DNA of 64,000 nucleotides from Flavobacteriales bacterium (GCA_020635355.1 JACJZW010000003.1:175547-239546); one strand, 5' to 3'. Shown: positions 7,355-16,987, counted from the first letter of the stretch. The notes: generated by a model not told the origin, from the letters alone. Numbers and translations are program-made.

Positions 7355-10300
7355 CTATCGGGCTAACACTCCAAAATCAAACTCCAAATTCTCCTGCCGC
7401 ATCACAGGAACCTGGGCGCCGCGGGTGAGCGCAGAAACCTGTAGGCGGACGAAGTTCTGAAGCTCCGTGACCGTGATGAGGCCGTCTGAATTAGCGTCTG
7501 CGCGGTAATCTTCAAGGGCTTGCCGAAGCGCAAAGGTGAATACGCCGTTCTTCCAGCGATCGGATTCCAAGGCATAGCTGTTGCCCGCTGCAGCTGCCAA
7601 TACCTGAGCACCGCTGCCCCGATTGAGATTTACAAAAACGTCCTGCATCAGGTTAAAGCTGTTGAGCAAGCCCATATCGGATTGGGAGACAGATTTTCCG
7701 CCTTTGAAGTTTTGGGTTTCCAGTTTGAGCGAATCGGCGATGGTGGTGGGTGGCAGCATCGATTCCTTGTCCACCTCACCGCTGTGGCAGGCATCCACCA
7801 GCAACAGTTTTTTTCGGGCTGGAATGCCGTCCAGCAGACCTTCCAGATCGGCATACGCCATACCGCGTTTGACGGGATGCTCAAAGTCCATGTCGTGTGT
7901 GGCGAAATACCAATTGAAATCCTCATCCAATATGCCGTGACCCGAGACAAACAGAACCACCACATCGTTTACGCCGGAATTCATCAAACGTTTTCGCAGG
8001 TTGAGCACCTTGTCCCGGTTGGCGTGCTGGTCAAAAAAGGAATCGGCCACAAACCGATAACCCAATTGCTGCTGCTCAAAAACGGAACGCATGTCGCGAC
8101 CGTCCTTCACCGCATACCGCAGGTTGAAGCGCTGGTCCTGGTATTCGGAAACACTGATGGACACAAAATGAAAGACCGGTGGTTGGGACAGCTCGTAGTT
8201 TGCCGTGATCTCGAATCGTTCCCGAAGGGATTCCACACCTTGCTCATTGGTGACGCTTATTTCCACCAAATTCCAACCTTGACAAAGGGCAAATGCCACA
8301 ACCGACTTAAACGTCTTTCCACTGGTAATCACTTTGCCGGAATTGCCGTAAATGGGGACATTGTTGACCCAGATGTTGAGCGAACGGAGGTTGCTAAACG
8401 AATCGTGCGCAGCTACCTCCAAAAACACAAATGAATCCGTTGTGACCAATGGTAGGAGCTGCCGTTGAATGTTCAACTGCGGTAGGTGATTAAGATCCAT
8501 TACCGACGGACTACCCACTGATGCCAATCGTTTTTGCCGGGCTTTGTGGTACAAGGCAATCAGTTCCGGGGAGGCCTTTCCCATTGTTTTGAGCACGGCA
8601 TCCGGACGGTTAAACTGCAAATCGAACTGATCAAATCCATAGGCGCTGCCTTTGATGATGTAATTCAGGTAATCCGGCTTCTTGCCGCTGTACACGAAGT
8701 ATTTACCTTCGGGTAGGAGCATGACCACTCCTTGATCGGAGCTGCTCACCAGTCGGTACCGCTCACGGCCCTCGTCTGAAAACTGAATCACTTCATTGTA
8801 GTCGTAAACCATAAAACCATCGGCATTGGCCGTGGCTCCGAGAGGGTAATAGAGATGGTGGGGTTGGGATGATTCCAGCACGGAATGATCCAGGGCGAAT
8901 CGATAGAATCGATTTTTAGTGATTGAAATCAGCGTTTTACCATCATGAGAAAGGATGAGGTTATTGATGTTTTCGGGGTGGATTCCAATGCGGGTTTCAA
9001 GCTTTTGATCCAACTGATATCGCAGCAATTCAGAGCCGGCGTAGTGGCTTTTCCCAACAATCAATTCATTGATATTTGGGGTAAACAAGGCACAGTTAAA
9101 GCCAGGTATTTTGTGGGTGAGCACCACATCGGCCCCCGCCAAAGAGAACACAAAAATGGCATTCTCACCATCGTCCGATACCGGCAGCCAGATCCGGTTG
9201 CCATCCGCACTGATTTCCAAATCGTCAAAAAACGAGGTGTTCAGAATGATGTCGGAGAATTCATATCCGGTTGATCGTTGACCCGTATGGAGGTTGTAGA
9301 GGCTGAGGATATAGGTGTCCTGAACGCCGTAGGTCACCAGGATGACCTGTTTGCGATCCGGCATTATCCGTGCATAGCTGATGATTTCATTGCTGGTTTG
9401 AATGAAGCGTGGCTTGGTTTCCCGCGTCTCGGACAATAGGGCGTAGGTGACCCGGTAATCATCCCCCTCTTCCCAGTAATTGGCCGTATCTTCCTCAATC
9501 CAATAGCCGGAACCCAGAAGGTGAAACATGGGTCCGGTGTTGTTTGGCACGGTGTGTAATGCATATCGGGAAGGATTGGCAAAATCGATCAGATGCAGCC
9601 CCATATCATTCCGTAAAAGCCCTTTTTGGCCATCGTCATAGAGGTCAAGTCGGGTGTATTCCTGACGGATGGTTTTGGGAGATGTTCGCTCCAACTGGGC
9701 TCGATTCAGGTTGATGGAATACAGATCGCCCTCAACAGACAATTGGGCAAAATCCCCGTTGGGGTGAAGGGCAAAGGTGGAGACACCGCCAAAGGCATCG
9801 TACTCATGCATGATGTGCCAGGCGCCATTCTCCAGATCCATTCGATAGAGGGCGTGGAGGTTGAAGCCTTCGGTATTAAGGGAATCTGTAAAGTGAATAA
9901 AATACACCGACTTACTGTTAGCCGAGAATTCAATGGTGGTACTTCCAAACGGCAGTGTGCCTCGGGCGATGACCTTTTTGCGTTGGATGTCATAGACCTT
10001 CCAGAGATGTTTTCCGCCCGAGAAAATGGGGGCGTCCAATGGGGATACCATCAGTAGTTTTTGGCCGTCGGCCGATAGCTTATAGTCGTAAATGTACTTT
10101 GCCTTGCGGTCCTTTTTAAACGATTTAATGGGTTTGGTTGAGGTGGCGGCGAGGATGGATACCTTCTTGCCCTTTTGAATCACCGCCCATTGATTGCGGC
10201 TATCCAAATAAGTGGGTTGATGGTAGCGGCCTTTCCAGGAGAGGAGGTGTTTGCCGTTAAATTTCATCAGGTGAAGAATGGGTTTATCGAATAATCCACC

Positions 10301-11629
10301 ACCGATAAAATACGATTCCTGTTGGAGGGAGTAACCGCCAATGTCCCTGCGAGGACTTACCGTTTCACGAAGGTCTCCCGACGTCAGATCGTAAATATGG
10401 ATTTTAGCCGGACGATAATTCTCCTGTTCACACAGGCAAGCCAGTTTGTTTTGGGCTTCGTCAAACTGGACGGCATTGGGTGTGTACACCGATAGCTTGC
10501 ACGGAAAGCGTCGGATCTGACGAAGACTTCGGCTATCCCATAAGGTGAGGTGGTGGTCGTCCGAATAGCTCAGCAGGTAATTGCCGTGGTCACTGTAGTA
10601 CAGGTATTCAATGTCTTGTTGCCGTTGAATTTTTTGTCCGATGGCTGGCGCCGATGTATCCCGCGGATGATCCCTCAGCCATTCCAGGTGGGTCACCTTC
10701 CCGGAACAAGTTAGTGTGTTTGCCGGATGGCTGGCCGGTGCCGATGTGTCCAGATGGGACAAAGTGAGACGGGTTTTGTTTTGGTGTGGGTTCCAGGTGG
10801 ATTGAACCACGCTATTTTCCAGGGACGATATTCCGGTGATAATGGACGAATCCGATTCCATGGTATGCGCTACGGTGAGGGAGGCCAGGTTGATGGTAAA
10901 CACCATGGAAGGGGTGATCATGTAAAACCGATTGGGGTTCGCGGGTTCCGGAATAATGCGGGTGGGTTCTTCGCCGGTGTAGTTCACGGAGTGGGAGACC
11001 AGTTCACCGGAAGCGAAGGAGTACACCGCAAAATTGAGCTTGCCATATCCGAATCGTTCCACCAGAACCGCGGCGTTTATATCGTGGTGTGAGAGCATCC
11101 TTGCGTACTCAAAAGGAAGGTTAATTCTGGTTACCTGACGTTGGTTGGTTAAGTCAAGAAGGATGAGTTCAAGGAGGTCTGTCTCGGTATTGTGCCCATT
11201 CAGCAGAATTTGGGTATTGTTCACAAAGCACACTTCCCGGGTCATAAAATCTTCGACCTTATGGTTTCTGAGGAAACGGTTTTCCTCTGATTGATACAGG
11301 GAATTTTCGATTACATAATGGCTCCCGGACATGTTGTAGTGCGGGACGTGCGTGTTGAAATGATCTGTTTTAAACTGCGGTTGTTTTTGACCGCTTGCAT
11401 CCAACCACGTAATGGCGCCATCGGAATCCAGGATGGAGAGGATGGTGTGATTGGGGTTGGTTTGAAAGTCTTTTATGCCGATGGGTGACGAATAGAATGG
11501 CGTGCCTTTTTTTTCCGTTGGATTCCAGCGGTAGAGTGTGGCGTCGATCTGGTAGATGATGGACTGGGCAGAGACACATGGCGCGAGGAAGAGGAGAAAG
11601 AGGAGGAAGATGGATGCCAACCGATTCAT
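7355..11629 (-). CDS. Secreted WD40-like propeller protein with C-terminal caspase (C14) peptidase domain
   Basis: This 1424-residue protein begins with a signal peptide (MNRLASIFLLFLLFLAPCVSAQ). Residues about 25-1000 form repeated beta-propeller-like units with WD40-style phrases (LLSYSDDHHLTLWDSRSL, KLLMVSPLD, LILSHDGKTLIS). A linker at about 1030-1150 resembles an Ig-like strand set. From about residue 1153 a caspase-fold domain follows (VSISVSEYQD), with catalytic His at about 1231 in FVSGHG and catalytic Cys at about 1281 in LLLVDACHSGE. A calcium-loop-like DANSDGLITVTE is at about 1378-1389. Known family role: arginine/lysine-directed or related cysteine peptidases. Export by signal peptide is unusual for a WD40-caspase. 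There is no T9SS tail. Several long opposite-strand frames here are shadows. Confidence 0.88.
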   Translation of the reverse strand: MNRLASIFLLFLLFLAPCVSAQSIIYQIDATLYRWNPTEKKGTPFYSSPIGIKDFQTNPNHTILSILDSDGAITWLDASGQKQPQFKTDHFNTHVPHYNMSGSHYVIENSLYQSEENRFLRNHKVEDFMTREVCFVNNTQILLNGHNTETDLLELILLDLTNQRQVTRINLPFEYARMLSHHDINAAVLVERFGYGKLNFAVYSFASGELVSHSVNYTGEEPTRIIPEPANPNRFYMITPSMVFTINLASLTVAHTMESDSSIITGISSLENSVVQSTWNPHQNKTRLTLSHLDTSAPASHPANTLTCSGKVTHLEWLRDHPRDTSAPAIGQKIQRQQDIEYLYYSDHGNYLLSYSDDHHLTLWDSRSLRQIRRFPCKLSVYTPNAVQFDEAQNKLACLCEQENYRPAKIHIYDLTSGDLRETVSPRRDIGGYSLQQESYFIGGGLFDKPILHLMKFNGKHLLSWKGRYHQPTYLDSRNQWAVIQKGKKVSILAATSTKPIKSFKKDRKAKYIYDYKLSADGQKLLMVSPLDAPIFSGGKHLWKVYDIQRKKVIARGTLPFGSTTIEFSANSKSVYFIHFTDSLNTEGFNLHALYRMDLENGAWHIMHEYDAFGGVSTFALHPNGDFAQLSVEGDLYSINLNRAQLERTSPKTIRQEYTRLDLYDDGQKGLLRNDMGLHLIDFANPSRYALHTVPNNTGPMFHLLGSGYWIEEDTANYWEEGDDYRVTYALLSETRETKPRFIQTSNEIISYARIMPDRKQVILVTYGVQDTYILSLYNLHTGQRSTGYEFSDIILNTSFFDDLEISADGNRIWLPVSDDGENAIFVFSLAGADVVLTHKIPGFNCALFTPNINELIVGKSHYAGSELLRYQLDQKLETRIGIHPENINNLILSHDGKTLISITKNRFYRFALDHSVLESSQPHHLYYPLGATANADGFMVYDYNEVIQFSDEGRERYRLVSSSDQGVVMLLPEGKYFVYSGKKPDYLNYIIKGSAYGFDQFDLQFNRPDAVLKTMGKASPELIALYHKARQKRLASVGSPSVMDLNHLPQLNIQRQLLPLVTTDSFVFLEVAAHDSFSNLRSLNIWVNNVPIYGNSGKVITSGKTFKSVVAFALCQGWNLVEISVTNEQGVESLRERFEITANYELSQPPVFHFVSISVSEYQDQRFNLRYAVKDGRDMRSVFEQQQLGYRFVADSFFDQHANRDKVLNLRKRLMNSGVNDVVVLFVSGHGILDEDFNWYFATHDMDFEHPVKRGMAYADLEGLLDGIPARKKLLLVDACHSGEVDKESMLPPTTIADSLKLETQNFKGGKSVSQSDMGLLNSFNLMQDVFVNLNRGSGAQVLAAAAGNSYALESDRWKNGVFTFALRQALEDYRADANSDGLITVTELQNFVRLQVSALTRGAQVPVMRQENLEFDFGVLAR

Positions 11630-11750
11630 TTCGTAAACATAGTGAAATCCAGTTCGGAAGGACGTGGATGGGGTAGGAGGAGAATCTTGATTAGTGGACA
11701 GTAGAAGTGGATTTAGGTTTTGAGATCGGAGTGCGATTTTGGGTTAACTG

Positions 11751-11935
11751 CAAAGACGCCATGGTCGCTATGGTGTCTCGAAGATTATAGATGGTTGATT
11801 ATTGATGATTGATGTCATTTCGAATGCATGCGACAGTCTCAACAAGATGCGTACAGATGTACACCAACTCAGAACTCAGCGCTCGAATCTTTGAACTGAT
11901 AAGTCCGCAGGCTGGTGTACGCCTGAGTTATTTTG
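11751..11935 (+). repeat. Dispersed repeat family 1, copy with modules C and B
   Basis: Positions 11751-11853 match 13974-14076 in the same orientation over 103 bases, with about 8 differences by eye. Block C holds CGCCATGGTCGCT and a TGATGATTGATGTC stretch. Block B begins TTTCGAATGC, carries a degenerate hairpin, then CGACAGTCTCAACAAGATGC and an AACTCAGAACTCAGC-like run to about 11900. A reverse-oriented relative is at 330-630. This repeat fills most of the 11630-11949 gap; nothing else is recognisable there. Confidence 0.75.
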
Positions 11936-11949
11936 TGGAAGGGAGAAGG

Positions 11950-13854
11950 TTAATTTCGAATCAACGGCCTTATAAATTGGTAGCCATTGCTCAATTCCGC
12001 ATGAAGGGAATAGTAGCCGGGTGCAATTGTGCTTAGATCAATTGTTCCAATCCCGTTAGGTTTGTCTGATGTTAAAACGATTTGCCCAGTAAAGCTTATG
12101 AGTGTGATCCGCACCACGATAGTGTTTTCAACATGGCATTGAATATTCACTACTTTGGATGACGGATTTGGGAAAAGTTGCAATTCTTTAGTCCATTCCG
12201 GGAAATTGAGACCCGAGTTGTGTTGCACCTTCAGCCAAGCTGACTCGCTGGTATCTGTGCACACTGAGTCGGATACAACACACCGGAATAGAAAGTTATT
12301 CTGGGATAGTTCTAAATCCGAAACAATCAACGAATCACGATTGGCACCAGAATAATTACCTGTGTCTGCTAAATCCGTGTAGCCTGTTCCTTTATCCAGT
12401 TGCCATTGAAAGTGATCGGCATCTGAGATAATATTGAAGAACACGTTGTCGTGAGTTGTCGCAGAAATGTTTTGAGGCCCTTTGGAGATGAGTTTCGGAT
12501 ACAGCACGGTTAAGTCGATGGTAATCACACTATCGCATCCAGTTGAACTATACAGTGTGTCGGTAAACTTGCTGGATTCCAAAAATTGTTTACCCGATGG
12601 TGAAGTGTATTGGCAATTGGCTACTTCCGTCAGACTGGAATATGAGTTTTCGCAATAGGAATACACCTTAACAGAACCGGAGTACAAACCTTGGGAGGTG
12701 TCGTAGGCGTTGCCCAAGCTGATGGTTTGGCCATGGTCGTTTAAGGCGATTGGATGATCCCCGTAGGATCGAAATGAATCGATTAACGTGCGTCCAAACG
12801 GAAGGTAGTTCTGTCCATCAAATTTGTATGTAAATATATAGGCATATCGGTCATCACTCGCTCGTGTGGCAACTGTCTCACCATCTAAGCTAATACAGGT
12901 GAAGTGTCCAAAGTCATTTAATCCCAGCGGGTTTACCAACCTGTTTCCAATAGGATTCCAACGTTGTGCTGCAAACTTATAAACCACTACTGAACCGGCA
13001 GAATCCCGGTTGCTTGTAGGGCAACCAACGGACATGCGAAGTCCATCAGCACTCAGATCTATATGCTGATAACCGTTACCAGGTGCACCGGTCAGGAAAT
13101 TCCAGGTTGGTCGCCATTGATTAATGACCCACTCATAGGTGTAGACTGTGTCGCTCTTGGAGGACAGAATGGCGAGCATCCGACCATTCTCATTAAGACT
13201 CACATGCCATCCAAAGAATTGCCAGTAACGGGTTCCGGATATTGGCTCGCCCAAGGCCAACCATGAATTCTCTGACCACTTGTATGTAAATACTTTTCCA
13301 GCAAAATCACCATGGACGCTGCTGGAGTCTGCAGTACTGAAGGTTATGATGTTACCATCGGCACTAATATCAACAGATAGGCCGCAGAAGTCGTCTTTAC
13401 TTCGCCCATAGAAGGTTTTGCCCTTTTGAACCCATCCGGAAGTGTCCCATTGGAAAACTCTAACCCTTCCGGCATGCTCATCATGTTCACTGGAATTAGG
13501 AGCTCCAATGATTAATGTCTTCCCATCTCCGCTAAGTCCAATCCTCTCTCCAGTGGAATACCACACGGTATCCCCTTTGATATCCTTCCCTTTTTGAATC
13601 CATGATGATCCATCCCAATCATAAACTCGAACCATTCCAAAAGTTTCATCATTAAAATGGGCTCCTTTGGAGCCGATGGCCATGGTAGACCCATTTGAGC
13701 TCAACTTCACTGTGTACCCGAAATGCATTCGAGTTGTATCTCCAGCTAAAACTTCACCCTTGGGGATCCAGTTTTGTGCATTTGAAACCAATCCGAAAAA
13801 ATTGAGAATGAGGAAGCTTAAATATGAAATGAGGTATTTGTTCGAAGATCGCAT
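11950..13854 (-). CDS. Secreted beta-propeller (FG-GAP-like) protein with T9SS sorting domain
   Basis: This 634-residue protein has a start-proximal hydrophobic signal (YLISYLSFLILNFFGLVSNAQ). At least six repeats follow over about 25-400. Each has the order VYDWDGSSWIQKG, a glycine/aspartate loop, and IGLSGDGKTLIIGAP or variants (VDISADGNIITFS, ISLDGETVATRA). These read as propeller blades of the FG-GAP/integrin-like kind. Residues about 400-545 carry a Cys-rich or Ig-like piece (CENSYSSLTEVANCQY, DHFQWQLDKGTGY). The type A sorting domain starts LQLFPNPSSKVVNIQC and ends FIRPLIRN. The gene is bracketed by two direct copies of repeat family 1, so the whole unit may have been duplicated or inserted by recombination. 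Confidence 0.87.
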   Translation of the reverse strand: MRSSNKYLISYLSFLILNFFGLVSNAQNWIPKGEVLAGDTTRMHFGYTVKLSSNGSTMAIGSKGAHFNDETFGMVRVYDWDGSSWIQKGKDIKGDTVWYSTGERIGLSGDGKTLIIGAPNSSEHDEHAGRVRVFQWDTSGWVQKGKTFYGRSKDDFCGLSVDISADGNIITFSTADSSSVHGDFAGKVFTYKWSENSWLALGEPISGTRYWQFFGWHVSLNENGRMLAILSSKSDTVYTYEWVINQWRPTWNFLTGAPGNGYQHIDLSADGLRMSVGCPTSNRDSAGSVVVYKFAAQRWNPIGNRLVNPLGLNDFGHFTCISLDGETVATRASDDRYAYIFTYKFDGQNYLPFGRTLIDSFRSYGDHPIALNDHGQTISLGNAYDTSQGLYSGSVKVYSYCENSYSSLTEVANCQYTSPSGKQFLESSKFTDTLYSSTGCDSVITIDLTVLYPKLISKGPQNISATTHDNVFFNIISDADHFQWQLDKGTGYTDLADTGNYSGANRDSLIVSDLELSQNNFLFRCVVSDSVCTDTSESAWLKVQHNSGLNFPEWTKELQLFPNPSSKVVNIQCHVENTIVVRITLISFTGQIVLTSDKPNGIGTIDLSTIAPGYYSLHAELSNGYQFIRPLIRN

Positions 13855-13973
13855 TCGTTTGAACTACGCTATTAAGATACTACCAGCAGATGTTTTGTTG
13901 CACGAGTATGCTCATGATCGCAAAATGCGTGTTTTGGATCATAGGTGTAGATGGTGTTTAATTGATTTAACCC

Positions 13974-14130
13974 AAAAGACGCCATGGTCGCTAAGGTGTC
14001 GCGAAGATTATGTATGGTTGATTTTTGATGATTGATGTCATTTCGAATGCTCGCGACAGTCTCAACAAGATGCGTAGTCTAATGATAACTCAAAACTCAA
14101 CGTTCGAATCTCTGAAATCATAAAGGAGCG
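13974..14130 (+). repeat. Dispersed repeat family 1, second direct copy (modules C and B)
   Basis: This copy is about 92% identical by eye to 11751-11853 over 103 bases and lies 2223 bases from it in the same orientation. Block B contains CGAATGCTCGCGACAGTCTC, the same word as in the 102-bp tandem array at 15019-15345, followed by AACTCAAAACTCAACG. A tail resembling TTAGATATTCGTTATTCG (14134-14151) is shared in type with tails near 15390-15435 and 291-330. The remaining part of the 13855-14197 gap shows nothing else. Confidence 0.75.
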
Positions 14131-14197
14131 CTCTTAGATATTCGTTATTCGATATTAGTTCCGGGGTTGGTTCAGAACAAAATCCGATCTTCGCGAA

Positions 14198-14893
14198 ATG
14201 CGAACCCTGACCATCCTACTCACCTTGTTGTTGTTCTCCGTTGTGCTCACCAATTGCAAAGAGAAAGATGACGACGTTTTTCATGCGGTGATTACCGGCG
14301 TTTTAATGGATAGCTGCGGCGGAAAGGTGCTGGCCGGGGAGGTGGTGGAGTTGTGGGATGAAGGCCGACCATCGGATCTGTTTCGGGACGAGATAAGACC
14401 ATTTTTGATCAAGTCTGTGACCACGAATAGTGACGGAAAATTTCAGGTGGATTTGGATCAGTTGATGACCCGGAATGTGGGAACGGTTCGGTACAACAAC
14501 CAAGTCATAATGAGCGGGGAAATGTTGGAGGGAACCAGTACCGAACAAGACCTCGGCGTGGTGTTTACACATCCGCTGAAAAAGCGGGTTCGGTTTAAGT
14601 TTACCAAGGGGTCCGACTTTAAGCCCAATGATCGCATTGCGCTGTATCAGCCGCATTCACAGGGGACACATCGGGATACCTTCATCAACCTGACCGGCGA
14701 AAAGAAGGGGGTGCTCTATTTTGAGGCGGATGCCTATTTCAGTATTAAAGCGTTTTACGATATCGCCACAGACAGCATTGTGCACGAGGGAATGGCCCGA
14801 TTCTTTTACCTTGGGTCCAATGATTCTAAAACCGAGTTTCTGAAGAGTACTCTATGTGATACGTCACTTCAGGAGTTTCATGTGAATTTTTAG
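14198..14893 (+). CDS. Lipoprotein with carboxypeptidase-regulatory-like domain
   Basis: This 231-residue protein starts MRTLTILLTLLLFSVVLTNCKEKDDD. The hydrophobic stretch ends in a lipobox-like LTNC, with Cys at residue 20, so it is probably a lipoprotein. The region ITGVLMDSCGGKVLAGEVVELW ... TNSDGKFQVDL is the transthyretin-like fold of carboxypeptidase regulatory domains (about 32-90), with its typical GKF turn. The C-terminal half is beta-rich with no further motif. The function is unknown; such domains often sit in envelope or TonB-associated proteins. No operon partner is evident, since repeat arrays flank it on both sides. Confidence 0.72.
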   Translation: MRTLTILLTLLLFSVVLTNCKEKDDDVFHAVITGVLMDSCGGKVLAGEVVELWDEGRPSDLFRDEIRPFLIKSVTTNSDGKFQVDLDQLMTRNVGTVRYNNQVIMSGEMLEGTSTEQDLGVVFTHPLKKRVRFKFTKGSDFKPNDRIALYQPHSQGTHRDTFINLTGEKKGVLYFEADAYFSIKAFYDIATDSIVHEGMARFFYLGSNDSKTEFLKSTLCDTSLQEFHVNF

Positions 14894-14904
14894 CCTGATG
14901 GCTA

Positions 14905-15345
14905 TGGCTTCGAAACATCACCTTTGCCAAGGCTACGGTGATGAAACTGCGTAGCGTGGCAAACTTCTTTTCTTATACGATGACAAACCTGTCATGGTAT
15001 TCAAAGAACAAGAGTCGAGCGAATGCTCGTCTAATCAGATAAAGGAGGTCACGAGCGGGTGCTCGCGACAGTCTCATCAGGGCACTCAAAACTCAGATCT
15101 CTGAACTCAATACTTCGCAGGCGAATGCTCGTCTAATCAAATAAAATGTGTCATGAGCGAATGCTCGCGACTGTCTCATCAGGGCACTCAAAACTCAGAT
15201 CTTTGAACTCATCACTTCGCAGGCAAATGCTCGTCTAATCAAATAAAATGTGTCATGAGCGAATGCTCGCGACAGTCTCATCAAGGCACTCAAATCTCAG
15301 ATCTCTGAACTCAATACTTCGCAGGCGAATGCTGGTGACAGTCAC
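14905..15345 (+). repeat. Dispersed repeat family 1: module A followed by a 102-bp tandem array
   Basis: Module A at about 14911-14955 holds ATCACC...GGTGAT (hairpin-capable) and recurs inverted at 490-540. From 15019 a 102-bp unit repeats: starts of GCGAATGCTCG-like words at 15019, 15121, 15223 and 15325 give exact 102-base spacing for three units, plus a partial fourth to about 15345. Each unit carries CGAGCGAATGCTCGCGA (hairpin CGAGC-N4-GCTCG), then GTCTCATCAGGGCACTC and CTCAGATCTCTGAACTC. Units differ at a few positions, mostly in the first 45 bases. The gap 14894-15529 otherwise holds a decayed tail and the htrA terminator. Confidence 0.85.
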
Positions 15346-15439
15346 ATTCAACATGCAATTCGAACAGCGTTCATGCTGAGCAGCCATCCACTTAGACGTT
15401 AGAACATAGAAATTAGTTATTCCTTATTAGTTATAGGGT

Positions 15440-15470
15440 TAAAAAAAAATCCCGGCGTCGATACGCCGGG
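15440..15470 (-). terminator. Rho-independent terminator of the HtrA gene
   Basis: A perfect 9-base stem, TCCCGGCGT (449-457 of this kilobase) with ACGCCGGGA (462-470), encloses a 4-base loop. On the minus strand it is followed by a run of eight T. It lies about 60 bases past the HtrA stop codon, on the correct strand. Confidence 0.88.
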
Positions 15471-15529
15471 ACCTGTACAAAAAATGTGATCACTCAGATC
15501 AGATGATCTGCTGATGCTGGGATAAACTT

Positions 15530-16987
15530 TTATTCGATTCGGATGGCATAAGATTCCTCGGAGCCATCTTTTTTAACACCGTCAATCAACACCGATCCTT
15601 TTTTGTTCTCGAGAAGCTTTACCACATCCTGTGTGGTGTAAACCCGTTGCTTATCAATATTAGTAATGACAAAACCCTCCGGAATGTTTTTATCCTTGAG
15701 TGGTCCTTTTGTCACTTTTTTGAGTCGGACACCGTTGCGGAGCTTTAGATCCAGTTTTTCGTCCCGTGAAATATTCTCAAAGGTTCCACCCAGGGCGGTT
15801 TGTTCTTCCCGTCGGGTTTCATTAACGATTTCTTTTTTGCCATCCCGGCTAAGCAAGGTCACGTCCTTGGTCATGACTTCCCCTTTGCGTTTGATCTTGA
15901 TGCTGATCTTATCGCCCGGATGATATTTTGAGATTTGTTCCTGAAGTTCCGATGCCTTGTTCACCTCAACACTATTTATGCTGAGGATTACATCTTCATC
16001 TTTCAAACCAGCCTTTTCAGCTGCGCCATCTTCAATCACTTCGGGAACAAAAACGCCTTTGATTTCTTTGAGTCCTTTTTCATCGGCTAGTTCAGCGGAG
16101 ATATCCTGAATACGAACGCCCAAAATGGCTCGTTTCACCTCGCCATATTTCAACAAATCGTCCAGGACCTTCTTGGCAATGTTCACCGGAACGGCAAAGG
16201 AATACCCGGCGTATGAACCGGTTTGAGACGCAATGGCCGTATTAATGCCGATGAGTTCTCCACGAGTATTCACCAAGGCGCCGCCACTATTGCCAGGATT
16301 CACCGCAGCATCCGTTTGGATGAAGTTTTCAATGGCATATTCACTATTTTGTCTCAGCAGGTTGATGTTTCGTCCTTTCGCGCTTACAATGCCCGCGGTT
16401 ACGGTAGAGGTGAGGTTGAATGGATTGCCCACGGCAATCACCCACTCGCCAACCTTGAGATCGTCCGAGTTACCAAAACTGAGGAAGTCCAGGTTTTTTT
16501 CTTCGATCTTCAGCAGCGCCAAATCCGTTTCCGGATCCCGACCAATAAGCTCTGCCGGATAGCTGCGCTTGTCGTTCAGAATCACCTCAATCTTGCTGGC
16601 ATTTTCAATTACGTGATTGTTGGTGGCGATGTAGCCATCGTTGGTGATAATGACTCCGGAGCCGGAAGCCTCTCGTGGGGCATTTTGCCGAAATCGGGGA
16701 TCGTTAAAAAACCCAAACGGATCAAAGAGTTCCTGGTCCTGACCCTGGGCACTGGCTTGTTGCATCGTTGTTTTGATGTGTACCACCGTTGGTGTGGCGT
16801 GTTCCGAAACCTGCGTGAAGTCGACCAGTTGTCCGTCAGGTGCCACCAATTGCTTGGCAAACTGTACCTGCTGTTTTTCTTCAAATGATTGAGGATTGCT
16901 CTTGTTGCTAAAGAAAAAATGATTCAATCCAAGGGCAGCTAATCCTCCGAAAACTGCCACCATAAAAATTCCCAAAACTCGTTTCAT
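15530..16987 (-). CDS. HtrA/DegP-family periplasmic serine protease with two PDZ domains
   Basis: This 485-residue protein is a periplasmic quality-control protease/chaperone. A signal-anchor-like N-terminus (VLGIFMVAVFGGLAALGLNHF) precedes the trypsin-fold domain. The catalytic triad is visible: H125 in NNHVIEN, D155 in TDLALLK and S234 in GNSGGAL. PDZ1 spans about 285-375 (ILGVRIQDI, GAAEKAGLKDEDVILSINS). PDZ2 spans about 395-485 (VRLKKVTKGPL, EGFVITNIDKQRV). Length and order match DegP/DegQ of Bacteroidetes. It is divergent from an ECF sigma factor gene with 150 bases between starts, which fits an envelope-stress locus, although co-regulation is inferred only from position. Confidence 0.95.
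   Translation of the reverse strand: MKRVLGIFMVAVFGGLAALGLNHFFFSNKSNPQSFEEKQQVQFAKQLVAPDGQLVDFTQVSEHATPTVVHIKTTMQQASAQGQDQELFDPFGFFNDPRFRQNAPREASGSGVIITNDGYIATNNHVIENASKIEVILNDKRSYPAELIGRDPETDLALLKIEEKNLDFLSFGNSDDLKVGEWVIAVGNPFNLTSTVTAGIVSAKGRNINLLRQNSEYAIENFIQTDAAVNPGNSGGALVNTRGELIGINTAIASQTGSYAGYSFAVPVNIAKKVLDDLLKYGEVKRAILGVRIQDISAELADEKGLKEIKGVFVPEVIEDGAAEKAGLKDEDVILSINSVEVNKASELQEQISKYHPGDKISIKIKRKGEVMTKDVTLLSRDGKKEIVNETRREEQTALGGTFENISRDEKLDLKLRNGVRLKKVTKGPLKDKNIPEGFVITNIDKQRVYTTQDVVKLLENKKGSVLIDGVKKDGSEESYAIRIE

Noticed and set aside
7520..8434. 304-codon plus-strand open frame inside the caspase gene
   Set aside because: It lies opposite the caspase domain, whose catalytic motifs are intact on the minus strand. 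The plus frame has no recognisable domain, and its length reflects codon bias of the real gene.
15019..15345. CRISPR-like array
   Set aside because: Units are head-to-tail copies of 102 bases with no alternation of constant repeats and unique spacers, and no cas genes are nearby.
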